Assembly (NCBI GenBank): GCA_019925795.1
Contig: CM034310.1
Location: forward strand, 14,652,764-14,716,763
Length of the DNA: 64,000 nt
Direction: 5' to 3'
Source: Dendrobium chrysotoxum
Taxonomy: Eukaryota; Streptophyta; Magnoliopsida; Asparagales; Orchidaceae
Part shown: positions 44,333 to 55,017 of the stretch, in pieces
Layout of the letters: every line of letters starts with the position of its first letter
How positions within the stretch are numbered: position 1 is the stretch's first letter
Made by a program: the position numbers and the translations under genes
The notes under the pieces: generated by a model
Told to the model about the DNA's origin: nothing
The model's input: the letters and a program-made list of their open reading frames with translations, nothing else
The model's database searches: none

Positions 44333-46261
44333 GCTAAATGTTCCAGCGCCCACTCTGTAATACCCAAAAGTTTCAGGTAAAGAAATATAAATTTCTTTTC
44401 ATAATTGAAGTATATCTTAAATGTAAATTTCTATAAATGAATAAACTCTATAAAGTAATTTCAATAAATTATTTTCTTTTCAGTTTAAATTATAATTACA
44501 TTTAATATAATTTTAACAGTAATAAGTTAAAATTTCTGTTAAGTAAATATTAGATATTAGGTAAACATTAAATTAAAGTAGATAATTGTTTTATTTCCTG
44601 AATAGATGCTTTGAAAGGACTGTGAAGTGTGAAGGCAGTTATGGTGGGCCGCACTTGCATTTGGTTTCATGTATACAAACCGAATAGATAAGTGTAAATT
44701 TGAGTTTGGGAAGGAAGAATAGATAGCAGTTATCATTGGAGGAGAAGCACAGGTGAGGGAACTATTGCATTACACGGCACAGTGCAATGCACTGGAGAAG
44801 GGAGCGGCACAATGCAAGGACTGGCACAGTGCTATGAAGAAGAGATCGGCTGTAGGGAGGAGTTCGATTCTATGTGCTGAAGGAAGTGGGAAGCATGGCT
44901 TGTGGATCCTGTGAGCAGAACAAAAGTTAATTGAGAGAAATTTCTATGTAAGAACTGCAACTGTGAGAGATCAGTAGCATTAAGGAGAATTGTTTCTTGG
45001 TGGAGTAAGAAGCAGAACGACTTTTGTTGCCGTGAGTGAAGTGGTGACCAATTCAGTGGAAAAAGAGAAAGGAAGAGAAGGAAATTGAGGAAAGAAGAAT
45101 ATGAGGTAAAGTAAATTTAGTTGTTTTAAAGTGGTTGATAAGTTTACAAAGGTTAGTACAAGTTTCTAAAGAAGTTTACACAAATTGTATTTTAGGATTT
45201 ATTAAGTTTATGCGAAGGGAGATTACGAGGTAAATGATTATGTTAGTATAAATTTATTTTATGCAATTTATATGAATTATAAATTGTAGAAATCATAGAA
45301 TTGGAGAGGTGATTGTAGGTAACTTACAAAGAAGAGTACGAGGTAGAGAATTTAAGGAGATAAATCGTCAAAGAGATAAGTTATGAAATTCTAAATTACA
45401 AAAGCGAATGTTATCAATTATAGATACATACAAGGTCACTTGATTCATTTGAAGGTATAATTGCATTAAGATGATTTTAAATTAGTGAATATGAGCATAT
45501 CTCCTAGTATTCATGTACAAGCAACTACATATCCAATATGAATGAATGGAAGTTGAAATAAGATCAAGTACGATTGTTTAAAACTTTTATGAATTGGTAA
45601 TATTTTGAAAAATAGTTAATTTTTTTAAATATTATCTACATATTCTCTTATGCAAACAATATAACATACATATTGTTATGAAAGTATGCAATATAAAACA
45701 AGTACGAATAATGAATATTTGAAATTTGCTGAATATCAAATTAGTAAATGTTGGAATGATATGATACCTGCATAACAGGTGAGGCGAAAATAGACCCCAA
45801 ATATGATACCTGCATAGCAGGTGGGACAAAACTGACCCCTAAAAAGGCAAAATGGACCTTTATGTAATTCGATGGCGATAATGTCAAATTTACCTGGGCT
45901 TCATTAAACAATATTATGAAAGTTAACTATATGAAAATTATTGCGTCCTGGAATATTCACGATGGTAGAGAAATATATAGTTTAACGTCTTAGCGTTGTA
46001 CGAAGATCCAGCACACAAGCAAATGAAAGAGATAGTATAGCGTTCATAAGAGACACCAGAGTTTTTACGTGGAAACCCCTGAAGAGGGGGAAAAACCACG
46101 AGGCTTGACCCAATTTGAATGAATCAACTAGTAATTGCAGTCAATTATAAATGAGGCCCTTCCTTGGAAGAAGCCCTTAGCTTGATGTCACAAATATACA
46201 TCATATAGAGTGCATTACATGGTGGGAGTTCCAATAATCAATATAGACATATTTGTTTGGT

Positions 46262-46650
46262 TGACAGGACCATAGTCGATAGGACAGGGGTCAGAAAAAC
46301 CATAGTAGGCGACAGAGGTCGGAAGGACCGTAGTCGGCAGGAGACAAGGGTCAGAAAGACCGTTGCCTGGCGTGGGAGGTCAGAAGGACTGTAGTCGGCA
46401 GAAGACCTAGGTCAGAAAGACCGTTGTATGGCGAGGGAGGTCAGAAGGATTGTAGTTGGCAGAAGACTTGGGTCAGAAAGACCGTTTTCTGGCGAGGGAG
46501 GTCGGAAGGACCGTAGTCGGCAAGAGACCGGGGTTAGAAAGACCGTTATTTAGCGATGGAGGTCGGAAGGGCCGTAGTAGACGATAGAGGTCGGAAGGAC
46601 CATAGTCGGAAGGATACAGGGGTCAGAAAGACCATAGTAGGGCGGTACTT
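46262..46650. repeat. tandem repeat of about 61 bp with GGTC-N5-GACC hairpins
   Basis: Units start at about 46348, 46410, 46471 and 46532, with shorter versions at each side. Each unit has GGTCAGAAAGACC and GGTCGGAAGGACC or a near variant, both short inverted repeats with a 5-base loop. Confidence 0.8.
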
Positions 46651-47230
46651 TGGTAGAACTCCGGGCGTTAGGTGGTGGTCAGGCAGAACTCTGAGCATCA
46701 TGTGGTGGCTCGAAAGAACTCCGGGCCTCAGGTGGTGGTCCGGCAAAAGTCTGGGACTCCGGGCCTCAGGTGGTGGTCCGAAAGAACTCCGGGCGTCAGG
46801 TGGTGGTCCGGTAGAAGTCTGGGCCTTAGGTGGTGGTCCAGCAAAAGTACGGGCCTCAGGTGGTGGTCCGACAGAAGTCCGGGCCTCAGGTGGTGGTCCG
46901 ATAGAAGTCTGGGCCTCAGGTGGTGGTTTGGCGGAGCTCAGGGTGTCAAGCTATGGTCCGGCGGAGCTTAGGTCATCAAGTGGTGGTCCGGTGGAGCTCA
47001 AGGCGTCAAGCGACGGTCCGGCGGAGCGACGGCGTCAGGCGGTTGTCCGACGGAGCTTAGGACGTCAAGAGGTGGTCTGTCGGAGCAACGGCGTCAGGTG
47101 GTGGTCCGGTGGAGCATAGGACGTTAGGTGGTGGTTCGGCGAAGCAACGACGTTAGACAGTGGTTCGACGGAGCTTAAGACGTCAGGTGGTGGTCCGGCG
47201 GAGCAACGACGTTAGGCAGTGGTCCGGCAG
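46640..47230. repeat. 30-bp minisatellite
   Basis: About 18-20 tandem copies of a 30-bp unit containing caggtggtggtccg. Since 30 is a multiple of three it stays open, giving a 187-codon frame of Gly-Gly-Gly-Pro repeats (46556-47119) that is not a gene. Units at the right end drift to a 'cggagcaacgacgtta' form. Confidence 0.8.
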
Positions 47231-48245
47231 AACTTCGGCAGTAAAGGTCTTAATGATGTCGGAATTAAGTGATCTTGGGCTCGTTGGATTCGTCTCGTCG
47301 AGCCGCTCGACTCAACTATAAGCACGTCGTGTTTGGAAACCGTTTGGTAATCCAAATTATGGTTTGAACCTTCCAACAGTGCTTCGGGCCCTTGATTTGG
47401 ACCCATTTGGACTCGGATTGAGTCGAATTTCATGTCGTTGGGTTTGTATTTCCGAGACGTTCAGTTTGACTATAAGCTTGCTGAAATTGGAGCTCGGATT
47501 GTCCCAGTTTATTTCTGAAAGTTTCCAACTTGATTTTGCCTCGAGATTCGTGCCCGATCAAGATAATTTTTTGATGATGTATCAAAAATGATAGTCAAAT
47601 CCTTAAAAAACTAGTTATGATATTTTGTATAGATTTCAAATGAACGAAAGAATGCTTCTAAATATGATTTTATGTTATTTTGCAAATAATGGTAAGTTTG
47701 ATTCAATTATGATTCTAATGTTGTTATTTCTTTAGTCTTGCATTTAAATTGTCATTTCATTTGCATAATTTTATGAGCCTCATAGCTCACCAGTTATTTT
47801 ATACTGCTATTCTTACAGGAAAAGGAAAGGAGAAAATTGAGACTGATTAGAAAAGTGTTGGAATGATTAGGTTTTCTATTTAGAAGTGTTTATAATGTCT
47901 TCTTGTGAGGTTATGTAAATTGTCTAAATATAGTGATGTATTCTAATTTTCTTAGTAGCTCTGTAAGCGCTTATGATGAAATTTGAACTATTTAGATGCT
48001 TCCGTTTGTTCAATAAATGTATTTGTCGGTGGATGTTTTTATATAAGTATGCAAATGATAAGAAATATGAAATGAAAAGGATGAAAGTTATGTTCAGTTC
48101 TATGGCACTCTACGTTACTAATAAGAGGTATCATAGGGTATTACACACTTACATTATTCCTTTAACCATTTGTTAGCTTTCTCTCTTGTTTTATTCTGTT
48201 AAAACTACAAAACTTGATAAGAGCTACTCAAGATAAGTTAATGTT

Positions 48246-48774
48246 TTACAAACGAAGTACCTGATACTTATTTGGTCCTTTCTTAAGAAGATAGCCAGCA
48301 CTGTTCAAGTTATCCACAAAAGTGTCAATGTCTGGAACTCTCAACTCAATACTATCAGCCAAACTGTATATTTCCTGATAGAAAAATGAAGAAATTACGG
48401 AATAAGTTAGTTCAGATAATAAATCACCTGCAATAATGTTTTTCAATTGCAACAGCGCATTAATATGAAAGCCTTCTACATAAAGCAACACCTAACCATT
48501 AGGAAAAAAGTTATGCTCTTATTATGCCACTTTACAACTTTTTTATGTTCATATTCTTTGTAACAGGGTGCCCAATTAGCACAAAACAAGGGAAGCACTT
48601 AACCGAAATTGAGAAGCACTCATTTTGCTTATGTTCAGATTGTTTGTGGAGGGCACTCAAGAATCTTTTGGCTTCTTTCTGCCGGCTCATCCCACCACTC
48701 CTGGCAAAATCTACAAAGCCATGCTCATCCAAAAGTTTGTCGTACAAAGATTCCTTCATTATCTCAACCACATC
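48246..48774 (-). CDS. MCM8: last two exons of DNA helicase MCM8
   Basis: Exon 48774-48604 (57 codons, DVVEIMKESLYDK then GFVDFARSGGMSRQKEAKRF) follows a proper acceptor (ctacag) and ends at a donor (GTTAAG). Exon 48374-48246 (42 codons and TAA) follows acceptor ctatcag and encodes EIYSLADSIELRVPDIDTF and the end GYLLKKGPNKYQVLRL. This matches the C-terminus of MCM8, the helicase acting with MCM9 in recombination repair and meiotic crossover control; it is the small C-terminal domain after the AAA+ motor. Both exons are phase 0 and free of stops. No other MCM8 exon is seen in the window, so the gene is either split by a very long intron to the right or truncated. The last residues (RL) look shorter than the usual plant tail. 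Confidence 0.8.
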
Positions 48775-48945
48775 CTGTAGACAACACAATGTTTCACGAT
48801 GAGGATTGAAAAGCATCCAGGATCCATATACATTGATAATCAGATTTTCATCACATGAATTGTATCAATGAAAAACAACTACATGTAAGTGTTGACCCGC
48901 ATACTGTAGACAGCAAACAAACGAAAAAAAAAAAATCCTACATAC

Positions 48946-49011
48946 CTGCCTAGCGCCGGAATCCGCACGAAGAAGCCGCTTCTCACGCGATTTGTCTCCC
49001 ACGATCGTCAT
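48946..49011 (-). CDS. possible first exon joined in frame to the MCM8 exons
   Basis: ATG at 49011-49009 opens 22 codons (MTIVGDKSREKRLLRADSG) ending at a strong donor CAG|GTATGT at 48946/48945. Splicing to the acceptor before 48774 keeps the frame and would give a 121-residue protein. An in-frame TAG lies 36 bases upstream of the ATG. The 22 residues do not match MCM8 and may be a chance frame. Low support without transcript data. Confidence 0.3.
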
Positions 49012-49620
49012 AAAGGCTCCCGCGATCTCCGCTCTTCGCACGATCTAGCGCCGCCTCTCGCACGACTCCCGCACACCCAATGTCACATTCCCCACGATCC
49101 CCCTTGGCGTTAAAAAGAGACCGAAGCCTCTGCTCTTCGGTTTACTGGACTCACGACAAAAATCTCCCCCTCGCAGCTTCTTCGGCTCCCAGTCCCTGTT
49201 CGACTTCGCTCCTCCGTCGATTCCCTTCCTGCCGATCGGAAGTTACAACATTACGATCGGGAGCAACAACAGAGCTCGCCTGCTGTGAAGGTTGCACGAG
49301 TCGCTTCTCCGGCTGCTCCCAGCTGCTCGACTTCGCCTCTCCCGACGACGTTCCCTTCCTGTGTGAATCGGAAGTCACGACATTACGATCGGAAGCAACG
49401 ACAGAAGCTCGCTAGCTGTGAAGGCAACTTTCTTCCTTGCGTGCGCTTCTTCCCAGCCGTCCGACTTCGACTCCTCCAGCGGCGTTCTCTTCCAGTTGGA
49501 TCGGAAGATTAGGGCGTTTGATCGGAAGCAATCAAGGGAGCTCACTGACTGTAACGGTAACTTCCCCCCCTTCCGCATGCGTATTCGGCCAAATCCTGTA
49601 AATCCGATTGCTGAACCGCC
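48950..49620. repeat. GC-rich block with three 130-bp imperfect tandem repeats
   Basis: A block much richer in GC than its surroundings. Phrases such as attacgatcggaagcaac and agctcgc recur at about 49250, 49380 and 49512, so the period is 130-132 bp. Several overlapping frames of about 100 codons (for example 49080-49415) have low-complexity Ser/Arg/Leu content and are not called genes. It sits directly upstream of the possible exon 1 and could be a promoter or leader, or an unrelated repeat. Confidence 0.6.
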
Positions 49621-49719
49621 CCTTAAAGCAAGAAAAAGAGAGAAACAGAGGACTTGTTTCTCTGTGAAATTTCATATTTCCCTAATCCTATTCAAAATCA
49701 AAATCCTACCTAATTATCA

Positions 49720-50050
49720 TTATTTCTATTAATTATGAATTAATTTTAAATTTATTATAATTATTTAATATTAAATATAATTAATTATTAATAATGTTAA
49801 TTAATTATGATTAATTAATCTTAATTAGTTTATATTAATAATTAAGTAATTACTTTTAATTTTTTAGTTAATTATAATTAATTTCTATTAATTATAATTA
49901 ATTATTTAATTAAAAATAATTAATTTTTTATTAATAACAATTAATTATTTTTAATTAATTATGATTATTTCGTTAATAATAATTAATTATTTTAATTATT
50001 ATTAATTATAATAAATTCTTGTTAATTATAATTAGTTATAATAAATGATA
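49720..50050. repeat. AT-rich (TTAATTA)-type low-complexity tract
   Basis: About 330 bases made almost only of ttaattat and aattaattat phrases, highly self-complementary. It separates the GC-rich block from the hairpin-rich repeat region. Confidence 0.85.
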
Positions 50051-50163
50051 AAGAAATGTACTCCCCTCTTGCCCCGCGAGCCGACACCGTCGCCGACGAC
50101 GCACGCAAGGTAAGTCTCAAATCATGTCATCGACGCACTTGATGCGCTGGCGGACCTCCTATA

Positions 50164-50802
50164 CGCGCTCTTGTAGCACGATGGGGGGGAATCCAGTGCA
50201 ATAGGTACGACGAGGCAGGTAAGCCCTATACACGCTCTTGTAGCGTGGTAGGGACAGTCCTCGACCTCGACATCGACATCAGCACCGTCAGCCTCGCTCA
50301 GGTATAATCTCTGAACTCAGATCCCTATTCTCGTCATTTGCAGCGGACCGGCAAACCACCTATACGCGCTCTTGTAGCACGGTAGGAGGAAACCCGGTGC
50401 GGTGCTTACAACGAGGAGGGGAATCACCCAGAATCCCATTTTCGGTGTTTGCGGCGGACCGGCAAACCACCTATACGCGCTCTTGTAGCACGGTAGGAGG
50501 AAACCCGGTGCGGTGCTTACAACGAGGAGGGGAATCACCCAAAATCCCATTTTCGGTGTTTGCGGCGGACCGGAGAACCACCTATACGCGCTCTTGTAGC
50601 ACGGTAGGAGGGAGCCCGGTGCGAGGCATACGACGAGGTGGGTAAGCTCTATACACGCTCTTGTAGCGTGGTAGGAAAAACCACCGGTGCTCTCGTACTG
50701 TTACTGTTAAAGACCCCATACACGCTCTTGTAGCGTGGTGGGATGAAAAATGTACGGCCGCGGTGTCTAAAGACACCTACCATACACGCTCTTGTAGCGT
50801 GG
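50164..50802. repeat. array of eight short hairpins, partly in 110-bp tandem units
   Basis: The 17-bp inverted repeat CACGCTCTTGTAGCGTG occurs at 50231, 50654, 50721 and 50785, and the variant CGCGCTCTTGTAGCACG at 50164, 50364, 50475 and 50585. Three of the variant copies sit in tandem units of about 110 bp that also hold gcggaccggcaaaccacc and ggaatcaccca. The stem is 6 bp with a 5-base loop. Confidence 0.85.
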
Positions 50803-51434
50803 TGGGAAGGCCCAGCTCCCTGCATATCCCCCCCAAACGGGGGATATGCCGGGATGCTGCCGAAATTTTCACTAAAGTATACATGACCTGGACAATAAAG
50901 AACATCTAACTTGAACAACAATTAAGAGGGTCAATACTCAAACAAGAAACGCATAGAGCTCAGACCATCAGGGAACTGAATCCGAGCTGAACAAGCAAGG
51001 GACTTGAACTGAACTGCAGAGAACCAAGTCCTAAATGCCAAAATCAGGGGACTCGCAGTGGACTTCCAAGTGTAATTGACCTAAACATCAGTCAATTGCA
51101 AAAGTACAAGTACTACCCACTTGCAGCAATCAAAGATTTATCATGCAAATAACTATGCCTGTTGATTGAGAAAGGCAACGCTGGCAATCGATAGTGGAGG
51201 GCCCGTAGCAGCAAACAAGTACGATTAACACCACCTGAAATTGATGAAAGGTGGATATGGTACAATTATTCTCCTACAAACACCTCAGGGAAATCGTAAT
51301 GGATATGGCTGGCCCCTGCTGATAAGTACAACTCATTTGTGGATAACAACAGCGGGTACGTTGTGATCATGGAGAACCCCTGTGGGCACAAATGTATACA
51401 AGGGCATGTGATGAGTAGGAATACCAACTGACTT

Positions 51435-51990
51435 CTCAAGCAGAGTCGACCAGCATGAGGGACATCTCCTGTAAAAAAAAATGGAAGAGATGTTTGGACA
51501 AATTCGAACTAAACTTCCTGGTGTTCCAAAGTTTCTTCTTAGATGGAAGAGATGTTTGAGCAAATTCGAACTAAACTTCCTGGTGTTTCAAAGTTTCTTC
51601 TTTGCCTTTTGTCTGAGAGAAGATATCTCCAACATCGATAAGCCTTGAAAATACGAATAATCTTTGAAGTCTGGCGTTAATATACCATGCACACTAATGG
51701 TGTTATAATACCGCCTTCGCCGATGCTATTCAACCAAGAAGTACAAATACTCACCGATCCCTCAGGCAGAATCGACCAGCAAGAGGGACATCCCCTGCAA
51801 GAATGGAAGAGATGTTTGAGCAAATTCGAACTAAACTTCCTGGTGTTTCAAAGTTTCTTCTTTGCCTTTTGTCCAAGAGAAAACATCTCTGATATTAATA
51901 GGCCTTGGAAGTGCGAATAATCTTCAAAGCTTGGCGTTACAATACGACGTACCATGCTTACCGAGGGTGCTGCCGTATCGTCCTCTGCCG
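51435..51990. repeat. direct repeats of 65-230 bp
   Basis: The phrase tggaagagatgtttg plus about 45 following bases occurs at 51481, 51544 and 51805. A longer unit, from gcagartcgaccagca through the gaataatct region, occurs at about 51440-51660 and 51767-51930. No coding content. Confidence 0.75.
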
Positions 51991-52182
51991 ATGAGGTTCA
52001 ATCAAGGAATACAAGCATATATCCGGACACCCCTCCGTACTACATGCAAATATTATAAAATCCCCTTTTTGCATGTATTATGATAAGCATGATGGGTTAT
52101 GAATGTGTATAAGCGCATCGTATGTGTATGTCTAAAAACTTATATACGTGCATTTTTAAGAGTATGCCCACATGCATTTACA

Positions 52183-52700
52183 GAAGCAGAGGGTTTCACT
52201 CTAGCGTGTCATCTGACACTGTTATTACATTTCAAATCCTCCTTCCATAAGAAGCAGAGGGTTTCACTCTAGTGTGTCATCTGACACTGTTATTACATTT
52301 CAAATCCTCCTTCCATAAGAAGCAGAGGGTTTCACTCTAGTGTGTCATCTGACACTGTTATTACATTTCAAATCCTCCTTCCATAAGAAGCAGAGGGTTT
52401 TACTCTAGTGTGTCATTTGACACTGTTATTACATTTCAAATCCTCCTTCCATAAGAAGCAGAGGGTTTCACTCTAGTGTGTCATCTGACACTGTTATTAC
52501 ATTTCAAATCCTCCTTCCATAAGAAGCAGAGGGTTTCACTCTAGTGTGTCTTCTGACACTGTTATTGCACTCTAAATCCTCCTGCTGTATAAGCAGAGGG
52601 TTTCACTCTAGTATAACATTTGACATTAATACTACATTTCAAATCCTCCTGCTGTATAAGTAGAGGGTTTCACTATAGTGTGCCATTCGACACTATAATT
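52183..52700. repeat. 68-bp tandem repeat with a perfect palindrome
   Basis: Six near-identical 68-bp units start at 52183, 52251, 52319, 52387, 52455 and 52523, followed by two diverged units to about 52700. Each contains GTGTCATCTGACAC, a perfect inverted repeat (6-bp arms, 2-base centre), within agagggtttcactctag...tccttccataa. Confidence 0.95.
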
Positions 52701-52757
52701 GTATTTCAAGAATCATGCATGCATATGAATGTATCATGTGTAATGCATCCATCGGCA

Positions 52758-52981
52758 AACACCCGCACGGGCCCCGACGAGCGTGTTATTGGTACACACG
52801 TGACGTCTGGGGATGCTGCGCGGGTCAATAAGTTTGAACATGATCCTCCTAAAGCAAGAAAATAGGAGTCGACAATGTTCAATCAATAACTATAAAATGC
52901 CCCCCAAACACCCGCATGGGCCCCGGCGAGCGTGTTATTGGTACACACATGACGTCTAGGGATGCTGCGCGGGTCAATAAG
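52758..52981. repeat. duplicated 75-bp block with ACGT-core motifs
   Basis: Two copies (52758-52833 and 52907-52981), about 149 bases apart, of a block starting aaacacccgca and ending gcgcgggtcaataag. The first holds CACGTGACGTC (G-box plus TGACGTC), the second the same with CACATGACGTC. Such cores bind plant bZIP factors, but no function is shown. Confidence 0.75.
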
Positions 52982-54360
52982 TGAATTCAAGTTCGAGCCC
53001 GATCCTTCTATTCAGGTAGATAGGAGTTGACACGGCTCGAACTATTAAATAAATATACGGTCGCGAGGTTGACCGAGATATTTATTTTATACATTCATAT
53101 TAGGCCTTCAAGGCCTATAATCAAGAGAATTCACTAACAAGGGCATAAAGCCTGCGAAACCCGATCCTCTATCGACAGCCCGATAGAGTTGACAAGGTTC
53201 AATCAACAATAGCAATGACCCCAAAGTCACCCCGATGATGGCCGCGTTGACAGCAAATCTCAACCGGAGGGGTCCATTCCAAATATTATCAAATATCACC
53301 CAAAACTCCAAAATTCCACAAAAATTCCCAAAATCATTTAAATCTTAATATTTGAAATTGAAATTAAACCATCAAACACTCAAAGCAAAATTCATCCACC
53401 CTCCGCAACAGTTTGCCGGGGTGGACAAGTTAAAATTTACTTCAGCTCACAAAAAGCTAATGCCTGGTCGAAAATATTACTAGGATCCATTCTCAACAAT
53501 CTCTTGCCAGCAAGGACGTGGTACGAGTCCTCTAACCGGCAGTTTCGCCTCCAAATGGCACTGCAGGATAAACGGTTATGATTCGGGGCCCTCTGAACCA
53601 GGTGGTCGCCGCCAAATGGCACCATTATATTATGGTTATGGCCAGAGCCCGTATGCTCCCCAATGGCATCAAGTCCTTGAGATATGAATCAATAGGATAT
53701 GATTGATAGGGCACAAAGCCCTCTGTTAGCTAAGGTGGATTCAAATTTGTCCCCTTAGGCAAATATTCCCCCCCAGGTCTATAAGGTACCCTTGGACGAA
53801 GCAACCCATGGCTGCCGACAAGGATCCTTCTGTCAGGTTGGGTCGACTACCTCCTCTGATTAAGTAGACCAGGGACCACGATGGCCCGGGACGACGGAAC
53901 CATGGGATCCTGATCGGGTCTATCATCCATTCCCCCACCATCCGCTTTAAGTGCAAGATGGTGCAATTTTCAATTTTAAATATTAAATCTCCAAATCTCC
54001 CAACTTTTCAAATTCTCAAATCTTCAAACTTTCAAACCTTCAACCCATTGCTGCTACTATATGCCAGACAATTCGTGTCTTTACGTATCTGATTGATGAC
54101 TAGCCTTAATCGAAAGTTCTCTCTCGTTATCGGGAGGGGTAATTAACTATAGGGGCTTGCGCCTATAGGAAACCAGAACTCAGATCATAAAGTCCTCGCA
54201 AAATGAGGGCGAAATCTCTGGGTAGTGTCCTATCTATTATCTCATCTGCCTTCCAAAATTTACCCCGGAACTTAAATCTGTTAAAACTCCCCCCTCGAAA
54301 GCACACAACACAAAAAAAAAAAGTCGGGCGGAGGCCGGGGCCGAATTTTCGGAGCCCACA

Positions 54361-55017
54361 GTAAGGACCTGCTTAATTTATAGCATGTGCATATATTAGC
54401 ATGACTCACTCTCCTAAAAAGGTGTTCAGTCTCGCAGCCACTACATGGGCGTCAATAATCAATGCTCTGGTGCACCATGCAGGTCATAGGCCATGCCCTC
54501 CTATTTTGACAATTGCATTGCGTTGCAGAGATTGGTCAAAATAGAAATGGCAAACATGTTCTAAGCATGATGCCATGGATTTAGAAGAGCTTCCACCACT
54601 AAAGAAAAAAAAAAAGAACATCCAAGTAATTGAATGAAAACTAAAGTGTCCACTCTTCATCAGATATCCGTCACTTGAGGAGATGCGATAATTTAAAACA
54701 ATCAATAACATAAAGTTTAAGAGCAATTTCCAACATCGCCCTACCTATCATAAGGTAAATTCGAATGCTTGAAATGGCAATAAAGCTTTTCTAACATTTC
54801 CAATCAGAAGTAGATGCATTCATGGATCTAGTATTTTTCCAAGGTGATGGATATGAACTGATAAAATCATAGGGAAGGATATTCGTTGTGATCTTTAAAG
54901 AGTATGATGCCTACTGGTCATAAGTTCATATGTCAAAAAATCATTTTTTTTTAGAACAAGACATTCAATTATAGTCATTGATGTGAAGATTCAATGACCT
55001 GTAGTAATCCCAAGCAC
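54361..55017. other. stretch without a recognised gene
   Basis: Moderately AT-rich DNA between the repeat block and copia F. One 80-codon minus frame (54726-54484) with a run of Phe is not convincing. It could be part of a host intron if MCM8 continues to the right. Confidence 0.4.

Larger units (their letters stand above)
45940..47600 (-). mobile_element. LTR-like insert with two minisatellite blocks
   Basis: The left part carries acgtggaaacccctgaag and gggggaaaaaccacgagg (46070-46100), a phrase found in the antisense of copia-type LTRs near the transcript start, so minus orientation is likely. Next come tandem repeats at 46260-46650 and 46640-47230, then unique sequence to about 47590. No coding domains and no clear target duplication. 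It may be a solo LTR or a TRIM-like unit; exact borders are uncertain. Confidence 0.45.
44356..48145 (+). mobile_element. gypsy LTR (solo or flanking), split by an insertion
   Basis: The left end TGTAATACCCAAAAG and right end AGGGTATTACA are complementary, typical of the gypsy LTRs seen here. The left half (44356 to about 45930) has the same layout as the Gypsy1 LTR (aaatatgatacctgcat... with a repeated gcaggtg motif near 45770-45830). The right half (about 47600-48145) has gagcctcatagctcaccag and ends the LTR. The middle about 45940-47600 is foreign. No internal domain follows, so it is probably a solo LTR, though flanking bases do not show a clear 5-bp duplication. Confidence 0.65.
50055..54360 (-). 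mobile_element. repeat-dense block, probable long LTR in minus orientation
   Basis: The right edge reads ...ttttcggagcccaca at 54360, i.e. TGTGGGCTCCGAAAA on the minus strand, a plausible LTR start; two C-runs and a poly-A/T tract lie nearby. Inside are a hairpin array (50164-50802), long direct repeats (51435-51990), a 68-bp tandem array (52183-52700), a duplicated 75-bp block (52758-52981) and semi-unique sequence. No credible ORF. There is no primer site or polypurine tract, so LTR identity is inferred from style alone and the left border is approximate. Confidence 0.4.

Noticed and set aside
46556..47119. 187-codon ORF with Gly/Pro repeats
   Set aside because: It is the translation of the 30-bp minisatellite, whose length is a multiple of three; a similar open frame exists in another frame at 46672-46971.
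49080..49732. ORFs of about 66-111 codons in the GC-rich block
   Set aside because: Open in several frames at once on both strands, low-complexity, and they follow the 130-bp repeat.
52183..52700. Possible CRISPR-like array
   Set aside because: The units are contiguous 68-bp tandem copies without unique spacers, in a plant nuclear context.
54484..54726. 80-codon minus-strand ORF considered as an upstream MCM8 exon
   Set aside because: It contains a Phe run from a poly-T tract and no MCM motif.
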